DNA from: Aureispira sp964404215
Lineage (GTDB): Bacteria; Bacteroidota; Bacteroidia; Chitinophagales; Saprospiraceae
DNA: 63,689 bases
NCBI GenBank assembly: GCA_964404215.1
Contig: CAYOJF010000014.1
Location: forward strand, 1 to 63,689
Direction: 5' to 3'
Shown: positions 43,434 to 52,036 of the stretch, in pieces
Numbering within the stretch: the first letter of the stretch is position 1
How the letters are laid out: every line of letters starts with the position of its first letter
The notes under the pieces: generated by a model
Told to the model about the DNA's origin: nothing
Database searches by the model: none
Seen by the model: only the letters and a program-made list of their open reading frames with translations
Program-made: the position numbers and the translations under genes

Positions 43434-44561
43434 ATGCTTCAAAAATTACTACTTTTTAGCTTTTGGGTACTACTAGTACTCCCCTCTATTGCTCAAAAAC
43501 CAATTATAAAGTCCGTACTACACCAACAACAAACTCGAAATACGGCAGATGAATTAGCCATCTCTACCCAAATCAATCAAGAGTTCAATACCTTTAATAA
43601 AATTGCTCTCCAAGAGTATTCTTATGCAGACAAAAAAGGGAACCTTCAACTAGAAAAACAAGTTCGATACAGTTATGACCCACAAGGCAGGCATCAAAAC
43701 ACATTGGAATATGATGGGCAAGGTATCCTCAATGCAGAAACGAAGATGTACTGGGATGAATATGACAATAAAAATAAAGTAGAAGACATTTCTTACTCGA
43801 ATGGTAAAAAAGTAGCCGTAGCAGTGACCTATCAACTAGAATATGATGATAATGGCAATCGAAAAACCGAGCGATATTTCTCTAATGAAGGAAATGAAAT
43901 AAAAGGTAAAAACTGGTACTATAATAGACAAAAAGAAGTCAAAAAAACGGTTGCATGGGTAGATGACAAAAAATCAGCTCGCTCTGAAACACATACCACT
44001 TACAAACGAGACAAGAATGGAAACCTAGTTCGTTCGGTTTCTAAAGAGAAAGTCAATGGTAAAATTTTCCGTAAAGACATTCGCTTCTTCAGTAATAATT
44101 ATGTTATTGAATGGAAAAAATATCTCAATGGTAAACTAGAAAGTATATTTCGCAATGAATATAGAGACAGTGTAATCATCCGAACGACTAGACAGAATAA
44201 AAGAAAGGTGATTAGTATCGAAGAAGATGAAAAACAGCAATCTAAAATTGAAAAAAATACCAATCGAAGAAGCAAACGAAATAGAAAAGAAGACATCTGG
44301 GTAACCAATACTGAATATGATGCCTATGGCAATATACTAGTAACCTCTCAAAGTATGAATGGTAGTGTATTTTTCGTAACACAGTATACCTATGATGACT
44401 ATGGTAATCAAATAAAAATGATTGAATATAACAAAGAGAAAGACATTAAAAAGGAAGAACAACTAGAGTACAACGAATGGGGAAATGTATCTAAAAGAAC
44501 AAAATTTCTGGACGATAAAGTCATCTCTATTGATACTTATGAATATGAATATTTTGAATAG
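43434..44561 (+). CDS. Secreted YD-repeat-like protein, array member 4
   Basis: The 375-residue product has signal peptide MLQKLLLFSFWVLLVLPSIA. Repeats include YDPQGRHQNTLEYD, YDDNGNRKTERYFS, YDAYGNILVTSQS, YDDYGNQIKMIEYN and YNEWGNVSKRTKF. The tail DTYEYEYFE matches the other members. A basic segment with KRNRKED lies near residue 290. It is followed by a good intrinsic terminator, so members 1-4 form one transcription unit and member 5 another. Confidence 0.75.
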   Translation: MLQKLLLFSFWVLLVLPSIAQKPIIKSVLHQQQTRNTADELAISTQINQEFNTFNKIALQEYSYADKKGNLQLEKQVRYSYDPQGRHQNTLEYDGQGILNAETKMYWDEYDNKNKVEDISYSNGKKVAVAVTYQLEYDDNGNRKTERYFSNEGNEIKGKNWYYNRQKEVKKTVAWVDDKKSARSETHTTYKRDKNGNLVRSVSKEKVNGKIFRKDIRFFSNNYVIEWKKYLNGKLESIFRNEYRDSVIIRTTRQNKRKVISIEEDEKQQSKIEKNTNRRSKRNRKEDIWVTNTEYDAYGNILVTSQSMNGSVFFVTQYTYDDYGNQIKMIEYNKEKDIKKEEQLEYNEWGNVSKRTKFLDDKVISIDTYEYEYFE

Positions 44562-44587
44562 TCCAATCTTTTGACCAACTTTGAAAT

Positions 44588-44630
44588 CTGTCTAATGTAG
44601 TAACCATACTATATCAGACAGTTTTTTTTT
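44588..44630 (+). terminator. Terminator after array member 4
   Basis: A 14-bp stem (44588-44601 with 44608-44621, one mismatch and one wobble) with a 6-nt loop is followed by nine T residues. Confidence 0.85.
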
Positions 44631-44648
44631 ATTAACTCTTAATATCTT

Positions 44649-45866
44649 ATGAAACATTATATTCCTTGTTGTTTACTATTGTTCTTATTTGGCAATAGTA
44701 TTGCACAGTCTGATTTTAATTTGGAGCGTGTCCATAAAATCACCCAATCCACCTACGACTACAAAAGTACTCCTCCCTTACAGACTATTCTGAAACATAG
44801 TGTTTATGATACCAATCAAATCTTGACTAACCAAGATCGGTATAATTACTTTAAGGTCGATACAGGTAATGCCATCTCTACGCATTATCATTTTGAATAT
44901 GCTCCTCGTTATCAATCGGGATCTTATTTTACCGAAAAACCAACACATAGTAGCAAACCCAAACGTGCTTACAGTAAACAAATTACCAAATTTAGAACTA
45001 CCAAAGATCCTAAAAATCGTACTTGGACAAAGACCTACAAAGAAAACAGTAGTGACTTGCTCCGACACACTGAGAATAAATTTGATTCTAATGGTTTTCT
45101 ATTAACAACTACTGTCACCAACTATCAAGCTAAGCCACCAAGTCAGCACATGGAAAAAGTAGTTCGTAATTCAGCTGGTAATATGACGCAATGGCAATCC
45201 TATGATGACGATGGTGATACCAAAATGCAAGCAAGAGATTTTTCCGCTACCTACAAGAACGATACCCTCCTCCTCAAATCTTCTGGCTACCTATACAACA
45301 ACTGGCGACAAACGATCAATAAATTTTCGGGTAAGAATGAGCTCAAGAAAAATATTAGTTTTATTGGGAATAGAGCCCCCAATGGAAAAGTGAAAAAGCT
45401 AGATAAAAATATCACCATCTACAAATACAATAGACCCTACAAAACGATAGAGAAAAAGCTAAATAAGAAAACCAAAACGATTACCTATACCTATGAAGAC
45501 GGTAAAGAAATATGGAATGTAGTTACTCCTGAAAAAACCTACACAGAACGTAAAGATTCTACTTTCTTAGATTCGCTGAGATTATTAACTAAATATACGG
45601 AAACTCAAAAAGGGCAGCCGTTTATTGAAATTAATATTGAATATGACACGAGTTTCCAAATACAGAAACATACCGAAATCGAATTTAGGAAAAGCGGTAA
45701 GAACTGGAAAACCGTCAAAGAGTATAATAGCAATGGTAGCTTAATCACTAAGTCTTTTTATGTTGCCGATAAACTACGCCGTAAAGATGTCTATCAATAT
45801 GAATACTTTCCGCCTAAGGAGGAAAAGGAAACATCTATAAATGAAGAAGAGGTAGAAAAAGAGTAA
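44649..45866 (+). CDS. Secreted YD-repeat-like protein, array member 5
   Basis: The 405-residue product has signal peptide MKHYIPCCLLLFLFGNSIAQ. The YD pattern is weaker than in members 2 and 4, but the same two-strand units occur (FDSNGFLLTTTVTNY, YNSNGSLITKSFY) and the tail DVYQYEYFPP is present, extended by a Glu-rich end. It is separated from member 4 by a terminator and so has its own promoter, which I could not identify. It ends before a palindromic terminator. Confidence 0.72.
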   Translation: MKHYIPCCLLLFLFGNSIAQSDFNLERVHKITQSTYDYKSTPPLQTILKHSVYDTNQILTNQDRYNYFKVDTGNAISTHYHFEYAPRYQSGSYFTEKPTHSSKPKRAYSKQITKFRTTKDPKNRTWTKTYKENSSDLLRHTENKFDSNGFLLTTTVTNYQAKPPSQHMEKVVRNSAGNMTQWQSYDDDGDTKMQARDFSATYKNDTLLLKSSGYLYNNWRQTINKFSGKNELKKNISFIGNRAPNGKVKKLDKNITIYKYNRPYKTIEKKLNKKTKTITYTYEDGKEIWNVVTPEKTYTERKDSTFLDSLRLLTKYTETQKGQPFIEINIEYDTSFQIQKHTEIEFRKSGKNWKTVKEYNSNGSLITKSFYVADKLRRKDVYQYEYFPPKEEKETSINEEEVEKE

Positions 45867-45885
45867 GGTTTTATTTCCAAAAAGT

Positions 45886-45923
45886 AAAAAACTCCATTTA
45901 GCTAGCTAAATGGAGTTTTTTTT
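45886..45923. terminator. Bidirectional palindromic terminator
   Basis: An uninterrupted palindrome (45886-45903 with 45904-45921) is centred on GCTAGC. A-rich left and T-rich right ends serve both the plus gene ending at 45866 and the minus operon ending at 45967. Confidence 0.85.
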
Positions 45924-45966
45924 AGGACAAAAGGAATAAAAATGAACTTTTTCCTTCTATTTCTCG

Positions 45967-46806
45967 CTAGACATTTATAAGAAAAAATGCCATAAAACCA
46001 ATAACAGTAATTGCTGTATAACCTAAAATTGAAAAAATAGAGGCTTGTTTAATTAACTCCCCACTATTCTCAATTTTGGGCAAATAGGGGGAGATGTCAC
46101 ATATCGTAGCCATACTAGGATCATGTACTTCGTAAAGAATTTTCTCATATTCTTCATCCTCTACATTATCATATAGGTGTGTCTTTCCTTTCACGAAGTA
46201 CTCCTGCCCATCGGCCTCAAACTTAAAGGTATATTCATAAACCGTTTGTTCATTGATAGAAGTATTCGTCGCTTCAGAGGCATGTAGTTTGCCTCTTGCT
46301 AAAGCTCCATATTCTAATAAATGAAGTAGTTTTCTATTTTTATTAAGAAAGTAAGCTAATACTACACTTGTAATTGTCAATATAACCAAAAAAATAATCG
46401 GGGTTACTCTCCCATAAGGCATAGAATATGTTCCTAAAAGACGTCCAAACCTTGGTTTGTTTACATTGTACTCCACTACTATTGCGGACTCTATTTTATA
46501 GCTATTATCCGTTCCCGAATAACAAACTGTTGAATAACTCTCTGCTCCTACCTTATAATTAATAGTATATTCATAGCTATAGCTTACATTTCCATCATCA
46601 TCTTCTGACTCTACTACCTCTCTATCCATTAAGACTCCTTCTGTGGTCGCCCACTCATCACCTATCAACATTAGCTCTGAATCTAGCACAATACTACTCG
46701 TTATCGCTAATATAATCCAGAAAATGACAGAAGTAATATGTGCTCCAGCTCCTCCTGACAGCACTCTCAGTTTTGTAATCCATGATACTCTACGTGATTT
46801 TTCCAT
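45967..46806 (-). CDS. DUF3592-like membrane protein, paralogue B
   Basis: The 279-residue membrane protein has a hydrophobic helix near residues 22-46, a first beta-rich domain (ATTEGVLMDREVVESEDDDG...), a second helix around 130-155, a second similar domain (ARGKLHASEATN...) and a C-terminal helix. The repeated pattern G[V/K]L...YEY.[F/I].[Y/F]...G..Y is typical of DUF3592. It is homologous to the protein at 47309-48169 in layout (LMLIGDEW versus LILIGHTW). Function is unknown. It is the last gene of a three-gene minus operon. Confidence 0.72.
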   Translation of the reverse strand: MEKSRRVSWITKLRVLSGGAGAHITSVIFWIILAITSSIVLDSELMLIGDEWATTEGVLMDREVVESEDDDGNVSYSYEYTINYKVGAESYSTVCYSGTDNSYKIESAIVVEYNVNKPRFGRLLGTYSMPYGRVTPIIFLVILTITSVVLAYFLNKNRKLLHLLEYGALARGKLHASEATNTSINEQTVYEYTFKFEADGQEYFVKGKTHLYDNVEDEEYEKILYEVHDPSMATICDISPYLPKIENSGELIKQASIFSILGYTAITVIGFMAFFLINV

Positions 46807-46830
46807 TGTAATTCTTTTTTACATTCAAGT

Positions 46831-46848
46831 TCTAAGAGCAGGTTTAAA
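46831..46848. repeat. Copy of the 164-bp palindrome terminus
   Basis: TCTAAGAGCAGGTTTAAA differs at one position from the left end of the palindrome (8963-8980). It overlaps the stop codon of the gene ending at 46844 and fills much of the 37-base spacer to the next gene. Confidence 0.5.
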
Positions 46849-47275
46849 ACAAACTAGCAATAAGAAGTATCGTTAATAGTAAAATTCCTCCTCCTCCTAT
46901 CGCGATACATCTCCCTAATGCTTGCTCTCTGTCAATCGTAGGTGCTGTATTGAAAATTTGATAGCTTTTCTCATATTGTTTTTTAGTACCTATCAGAAGA
47001 CCTATTATTCCATAGATCAACATAAACAAAGGAATAATAACTAATATAGCAATTCCTCGCCCAGAACGTCTACCAAATGTATCTTCAATCAAATCAATTA
47101 ATCCATCCGAAAAACTAGCAGAAACAAATGTTAGTCCCACAATAATCAGCAGTAGATAAATCAATACAAAGGTTGATATAATCCAATTCGTTTGAGTGCG
47201 TCCTTTGTCTATTTCCAGTCCTTGTTTTTGGTGACTATCATAAGCACCTCCATAAAGCCAGTCCAAAACTTTCAT
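46844..47275 (-). CDS. Small membrane protein with three transmembrane segments
   Basis: The 143-residue protein has hydrophobic segments at about 32-52 (IISTFVLIYLLLIIVGLTFV), 75-97 (IAILVIIPLFMLIYGIIGLL) and 122-143 (IAIGGGGILLLTILLIASLF). The loops are charged. No family is recognised. It lies between two DUF3592-like genes with spacers of 33 and 37 bases, suggesting one membrane complex or pathway. Confidence 0.65.
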   Translation of the reverse strand: MKVLDWLYGGAYDSHQKQGLEIDKGRTQTNWIISTFVLIYLLLIIVGLTFVSASFSDGLIDLIEDTFGRRSGRGIAILVIIPLFMLIYGIIGLLIGTKKQYEKSYQIFNTAPTIDREQALGRCIAIGGGGILLLTILLIASLF

Positions 47276-47308
47276 AATAAAAGATATTTTTTGTTAATCA
47301 CTAGGCGA

Positions 47309-48169
47309 CTACTGTACCAAAATCATTGTACAAAATAGAACAAACAGCCCTACCAGGTTCAATAAAATATATCCTAATATAGAAAAGAAATAAGATTTTC
47401 TGCTCAAATTACCTTCCTCATCCATTGAAGGTAAATGTGGTAAAGAATCATATACAAATGCCCTATCAGGATTAGAGGGATCATACAGGATTTTTTCGGT
47501 TGGTTCATCCTCTAATAGCTCTTCTTTGTGGCTAATAGCCTTCACTGTATACGACTTGCCATTGACCGAAAAAGTAAAGTAATACGTATACGTGGGTTTA
47601 TCTTCCTTATCGTTTGGGTGAGCTTCTTTTCGATCCAGTACGCCCCTAGTCAGGGCACCTGACTTCAATAAAGAAATAGACTTAACATTCTTCAGAAGAA
47701 CAGCTATCCAACCTGCAAAAAAACCTATCAGTAATACTAATGGAAAGATAGCGACCCAGGTAGCGTGAGGAACAGCGTCGGTACCTGCTATGCGGGCATA
47801 CTGTGGCATTTTTTCACAGTATTCAATTGCGACTCGCTGCCCTTCTTCATAAGAGTTTTCTTCTTCATCAAAGTACTTATAGCAAGTATTGATATACTCC
47901 TCCCCTGCGATTTCATAGGTTAGTGTATATTCATAATGAAACGCTAATTTTTTCTTCCTTCCTTTCTCCACAGCCTCTCGCTCTATCTTAGAGAGGATTC
48001 CTTCGCTATCTCCCCAAGTATGCCCTATCAAAATGAGTTTGGAGTTATAAGCAGTTCCTATACTCGCAATCAAAAGTACCCAGCAACCAAAAGTCGCTAG
48101 ATACATTCCCAGACCACCTGTTAGGATTCCAAGTTTATTAAAAAAGGGTACTTTACGCAAAGATTTCAT
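47309..48169 (-). CDS. DUF3592-like membrane protein, paralogue A
   Basis: The 286-residue membrane protein has the same plan as the gene at 45967: hydrophobic helix (about 20-42), domain with GDSEGILSKIEREAVEKG and YEYTLTYEIAGEEYINT, second helix (about 135-160), domain with TRGVLDRKEAHPND and YTYYFTFSVNGKSYTVKA, and a C-terminal helix. Both domains end in EKILYDPSNP-like or VAIEYCEKMP-like strands. It is the first gene of the operon. Function is unknown. Confidence 0.72.
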   Translation of the reverse strand: MKSLRKVPFFNKLGILTGGLGMYLATFGCWVLLIASIGTAYNSKLILIGHTWGDSEGILSKIEREAVEKGRKKKLAFHYEYTLTYEIAGEEYINTCYKYFDEEENSYEEGQRVAIEYCEKMPQYARIAGTDAVPHATWVAIFPLVLLIGFFAGWIAVLLKNVKSISLLKSGALTRGVLDRKEAHPNDKEDKPTYTYYFTFSVNGKSYTVKAISHKEELLEDEPTEKILYDPSNPDRAFVYDSLPHLPSMDEEGNLSRKSYFFSILGYILLNLVGLFVLFCTMILVQ

Positions 48170-48369
48170 AATTGAATTAGATTAAGTGGGGATCAGATAT
48201 TGATATAGTTTATCTATTAGATGAACAGTTTGGTTGAAAGAATATAGTAGTTGGTAGAAATAAACTATAACTCTAATAAATAAAGTTCATCTTTGTCTAA
48301 TATTTTAACACAACACTACTCTTATATTACTGTTAAACAGTTTTATCTCATTTCAATAATTAAGATATA

Positions 48370-50679
48370 ATGAAAATTTGGATTAATCTATTTTTTTTGT
48401 TTGTATTTGGTTCCTTACAGGCACAAGATACACAACAATACACCCTAAGTGGCTACATCAAGGATGGCTCATCGGGAGAGGAGCTCATTGGTGCCAACAT
48501 AGTAGTCGCAGGAACTAGTACAGGTACTACTACCAATATTTATGGTTTTTACTCGCTAACACTAGACGAAGGAGATTATACTTTCGAAATCAGTTATATC
48601 GGATATGAGAACAAAAACATTAAGGTTTCGCTTAATGAAAGCCAAACAATAGATTTTGAACTCGGAACAGGAGCGTTAGAGACTGATGTCATAGTAGTAG
48701 AAGCGAATAAAAATGAAGAGACTATCGAAGATGCTGGTGTGGGTACTACCAAAATCAACATCAAAAACTTAGAAACCCTGCCAGTAGTTTTTGGAGAAAA
48801 AGATATTCTCAAAAGTATTCAACTACTACCTGGTATTAGTGCTGCTAGTGAAGGAAGTACAGGATTAACCGTTCGTGGTGGACGTCCTGATCAGAATCTA
48901 ATTCTATTGGATGAGGCAGTTGTCTATAACCCTTCTCATTTCCTAGGTTTCTTTTCTGTATTCAATTCTGATGCCCTTAAAGATTTAACGGTTTACAAAG
49001 GTGGAATCCCTTCTCAATATGGTGGAAGAGCCTCTTCTGTACTAGATATTTACATGAAAAATGGTAACAAACGTAAATTTTCACTCTCTGGTGGTCTAGG
49101 ACTAATTTCTTCTAGATTGACTTTTGAAGGTCCTATTGTAAAAGATAAAGGATCTTTTATTATTTCTGGTCGAACTACTTATTTAGATCTACTATTACGG
49201 ATTGCTGATCCAGGGCGATTTGGAGAATTGCAGTTGGGTTTTTGGGATCTAAACCTAAAAGCAAACTATGCGATTGGCAAAAAAGACCGAATTTTTCTAT
49301 CGGGATATATGGGGCAAGATAACTTTGGTTTTGGTGCCTTTGGTCTTAATTATGGTAATTACACAATTACAGCACGCTGGAACCATACCTTCAATGACAA
49401 GCTATTTGCCAATACTTCTTTTTTCTTTAGTGACTATTCTTATGGTTATAAGATTGGTGCTTCTGGCAATGAATTCAATATAGAAGCAGGTATTAGAGAC
49501 TTTGCTCTCAAACAAGACTATAGCTACTATCTTAATCCTGAAAATACCATAAGATTTGGCTTCAATGCCACTTATCACCAATTTCAGCCAAGTCAACTTC
49601 GTTCAGAAAATGACAATATCAATAGTCTACTAGCAGAAAAAAAACATGGTATAGAAAGTGGAATTTATGGTAGTCACGAATGGAAAATTACAGACAAACT
49701 AAAAGCAGTTTATGGATTGAGACTATCTCTATTTAACCAAGTTGGTCCTGGAGATATTTATAGTTACAATGGAGATCAAACGGATACGACCTCTTATGCT
49801 GTACTAGAGAATGTACAAACTTATTGGGGAATAGAACCTCGCCTAGCGGTTACCTATGACCTAAAAGCCAATACGGCCCTAGAATTTGGTTATCATAGAA
49901 TTCACCAATACTTACATTTATTGAGCAATAGCAATAGTCTAGCCCCTAATGATGTATGGATTCCGAGTAGTAATAACGTAGCGCCACAGATTGCAGATCA
50001 AGTTAGTGTTGGTGTCAAACAAACCTTATTGGGAGGAAAAATAAAAGTAGGTGTTGAAGGGTATTACAAATATTTACAGAATCAAGTAGACTACGAAAAC
50101 GGAGCCGACATATTGCTCAATGCAGATATCGAAAGTCAACTATTGAGAGGTGTTGGTTGGTCTTATGGGGGTGAATTATTGGTACAGACTCGTTTTGGAA
50201 ACTTCAATGGATGGGTCAGTTATACTCTTTCTCGTACCATGTATCAGTTCAATGAGATTAATAATGGTAATCCTTATCCAGCTCGTCAAGACCGTACCCA
50301 TGATATTGCACTTGTAGGAACTTACGAACTCAAAAAACGTTGGGTCTTTTCGCTATCTTGGATTTATCAGACAGGTAATGCCGTGACCTTCCCTAGTGGC
50401 AAATACGAAATCAATGGTCAAAAAGTAAGCTACTTTACAGAGCGTAATGGATATAGACTACCTGCTGCTCACCGACTAGATGTCGCCGTTACATTCCGTA
50501 ACAAACCAGAGAAAAAATTCCAATCTAGCTTCACCGTAGGTATTTATAATATTTACAATCAATTGAATCCCTTTTCGGTTGATTTCCAACCGAATCCTGA
50601 TGACCCAAGCCGAACAGATGCTGTTCAGTTAAGCCTGTTTGGTATTGTACCAACAGTCACTTGGAATTTTTCTTTCTAA
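48370..50679 (+). CDS. TonB-dependent outer-membrane receptor
   Basis: The 769-residue outer-membrane transporter has signal peptide MKIWINLFFLFVFGSLQAQ. A CarboxypepD_reg-like domain follows (about 22-100, YIKDGSSGEELIGANIVVAG), then the plug (about 125-225) with LPVVFGEKDILKSIQLLPGI and GLTVRGGRPDQNLILLDEAV. The beta-barrel ends in an aromatic residue (VTWNFSF). It takes up a substrate using TonB-ExbBD energy. The following DUF4249 lipoprotein overlaps in the raw frame and is its usual genetic partner, so the pair is one uptake system. The substrate is unknown; this receptor/DUF4249 pairing is distinct from SusCD. Confidence 0.93.
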   Translation: MKIWINLFFLFVFGSLQAQDTQQYTLSGYIKDGSSGEELIGANIVVAGTSTGTTTNIYGFYSLTLDEGDYTFEISYIGYENKNIKVSLNESQTIDFELGTGALETDVIVVEANKNEETIEDAGVGTTKINIKNLETLPVVFGEKDILKSIQLLPGISAASEGSTGLTVRGGRPDQNLILLDEAVVYNPSHFLGFFSVFNSDALKDLTVYKGGIPSQYGGRASSVLDIYMKNGNKRKFSLSGGLGLISSRLTFEGPIVKDKGSFIISGRTTYLDLLLRIADPGRFGELQLGFWDLNLKANYAIGKKDRIFLSGYMGQDNFGFGAFGLNYGNYTITARWNHTFNDKLFANTSFFFSDYSYGYKIGASGNEFNIEAGIRDFALKQDYSYYLNPENTIRFGFNATYHQFQPSQLRSENDNINSLLAEKKHGIESGIYGSHEWKITDKLKAVYGLRLSLFNQVGPGDIYSYNGDQTDTTSYAVLENVQTYWGIEPRLAVTYDLKANTALEFGYHRIHQYLHLLSNSNSLAPNDVWIPSSNNVAPQIADQVSVGVKQTLLGGKIKVGVEGYYKYLQNQVDYENGADILLNADIESQLLRGVGWSYGGELLVQTRFGNFNGWVSYTLSRTMYQFNEINNGNPYPARQDRTHDIALVGTYELKKRWVFSLSWIYQTGNAVTFPSGKYEINGQKVSYFTERNGYRLPAAHRLDVAVTFRNKPEKKFQSSFTVGIYNIYNQLNPFSVDFQPNPDDPSRTDAVQLSLFGIVPTVTWNFSF

Positions 50680-50702
50680 TCTTCACTACAACCTATATAA
50701 AT

Positions 50703-51503
50703 ATGAAATTCAATATATGCTGGGGAGCCATCTTAATTTTCTTTTTGGCAACAAGCTGCGAAAAAGTAATTGATGTCAACCTCAATGAAACAAGTCCTAA
50801 AATAGTGATTGAGTCTTACTTGGAAAATGACTCTACTTGCTATGCTAAAATATCTGTCACTAGTAGCTTTTATAACAATAGTAGCTCTCCTGCTGTTACG
50901 GATGCAACCGTAAGACTAACCGACCAAAATGGTCAGACAGAACTACTCACCCATCAAGGAAATGGAATCTATAGAGGTACCTCTATGCTTGGTACTATTG
51001 GCAATACCTATGATTTTAGTGCTACTGTTGGTGGAAATGAATATACTGCCACCTCTACGATGCCACCATTGATTCCTATAGATAGTGTCACTTCTGAAGA
51101 ATCTAGTTTCTTTGGCACTCCTGGCAATTACTTGGCGTATATCAACTATACCGACCCCGCCAATATAGATAATTACTATGCTAAAAGAATGCGTTTCTTT
51201 GATAAAGAAGAAGGGGAAGAAGTGACCCTCTATGGTATAGCTGACGACAATGCTAGCGACGGTATTAGTACACGTACCTTTGGAGGTTTTCAGATTTTTG
51301 AAGTAGGTGATACTGCTTGGCTAGAACTCTCTAGTATTGACCAACCTACTCACCTCTACTTTGAGACGCTAGGGGATGCCTTAAGTGGTAGAGGAATCGC
51401 AAGCTCCGCTCCTGCCAACCCAACTACCAACCTTAAAGGCGGTGCATTGGGCTATTTTAGTGCTTGGAGTAAAGATGCTAAAATGCTTATTGTTACGCAG
51501 TAG
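50703..51503 (+). CDS. DUF4249 lipoprotein, partner of the TonB receptor
   Basis: This is a lipoprotein of about 266 residues. MKFNICWGAILIFFLATSC is the lipoprotein signal, followed by EKVIDVNLNETSPKIVIESY, the typical DUF4249 opening, and a beta-sandwich with YDFSATVGGNEYTATSTMPP. A frame open from 50661 overlaps the receptor by 19 bases, but the ATG at 50703 gives the correct signal. It is shorter than many DUF4249 proteins (often 270-400), with the family C-terminus ending in GYFSAWSKDAKMLIV. It is predicted to sit on the outer membrane with the receptor. Confidence 0.85.
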   Translation: MKFNICWGAILIFFLATSCEKVIDVNLNETSPKIVIESYLENDSTCYAKISVTSSFYNNSSSPAVTDATVRLTDQNGQTELLTHQGNGIYRGTSMLGTIGNTYDFSATVGGNEYTATSTMPPLIPIDSVTSEESSFFGTPGNYLAYINYTDPANIDNYYAKRMRFFDKEEGEEVTLYGIADDNASDGISTRTFGGFQIFEVGDTAWLELSSIDQPTHLYFETLGDALSGRGIASSAPANPTTNLKGGALGYFSAWSKDAKMLIVTQ

Positions 51504-51530
51504 GTATTCCTTACTATCCATATAATTTAG

Positions 51531-51568
51531 CACGAGTCATTCCTTAAATGGGGATGACTCGTGTTTTT
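51531..51568 (+). terminator. Terminator of the TonB receptor operon
   Basis: CACGAGTCAT (51531-51540) pairs exactly with ATGACTCGTG (51554-51563), with extra CC/GG pairing inside, followed by a T-run. Confidence 0.85.
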
Positions 51569-51675
51569 ATTATATTTATTGTAAGAGTACTTAGTATATA
51601 ATCAATGAATTTCTTATGTAGAACACAAAATAGCCTCTATGGAATTCAGTTTACTCATATATAGTTATGCATCTT

Positions 51676-51707
51676 TTTGGAATATTAAACAAAAAACAAT
51701 AAATTTG
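51676..51707 (+). promoter_or_regulatory. Promoter of the restriction-modification cassette
   Basis: A TTTG -33 box (51676-51679) and a perfect TAnnTTTG -7 box, TAAATTTG (51700-51707), are 20 bases apart, matching the Bacteroidota consensus. The ATG of the controller gene is 29 bases further on. Confidence 0.7.
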
Positions 51708-51722
51708 ACATTATTTGTCAAA
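51704..51722. promoter_or_regulatory. Candidate operator (C-box) of the XRE controller
   Basis: TTTGACA (51704-51710) and its reverse complement TGTCAAA (51716-51722) are separated by TTATT. The left arm covers the second half of the -7 box and the right arm the expected start of transcription. A further GTCAAA half-site lies at 51732-51737, next to the ATG. Binding by the first gene product would block the promoter. Confidence 0.6.
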
Positions 51723-51736
51723 CAAAAATAAGTCAA

Positions 51737-52036
51737 ATGAAAACATTTGGTAATATTATAAAAGAGGAGAGAATAAAAAGAAAACTCTATCTACGTCAAG
51801 TAGCTGCATTACTAGATGTAGATCAAGCTATTATTTCTAAGATAGAAAGAGGAAAAAGACATCCTTCAAAAGAGTTAGTATTAGAATTTGCTAAAAATTT
51901 TGCAATTGATGAAAAACGTTTATTAGTAGCATGGATGAGCGATAAAATGGTCTATGAAATTGAATCTACTGGTCTCGCAAAAGAAATTCTACAATTGACA
52001 GAAGAAAAAATTAACTACAACAAAAATAATATGTAA
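51737..52036 (+). CDS. XRE-family controller protein of the R-M cassette
   Basis: The 99-residue DNA-binding protein has a helix-turn-helix in residues 8-60 (LYLRQVAALLDVDQAIISKI, then ERGKRHPSKELVLEFAKNF). It is a little longer than classic C proteins, with a helical tail. Its stop codon overlaps the ATG of the methyltransferase (TAATG). In R-M systems such C proteins time the expression of methylase and nuclease; the palindrome on its own promoter supports autoregulation. Confidence 0.83.
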   Translation: MKTFGNIIKEERIKRKLYLRQVAALLDVDQAIISKIERGKRHPSKELVLEFAKNFAIDEKRLLVAWMSDKMVYEIESTGLAKEILQLTEEKINYNKNNM

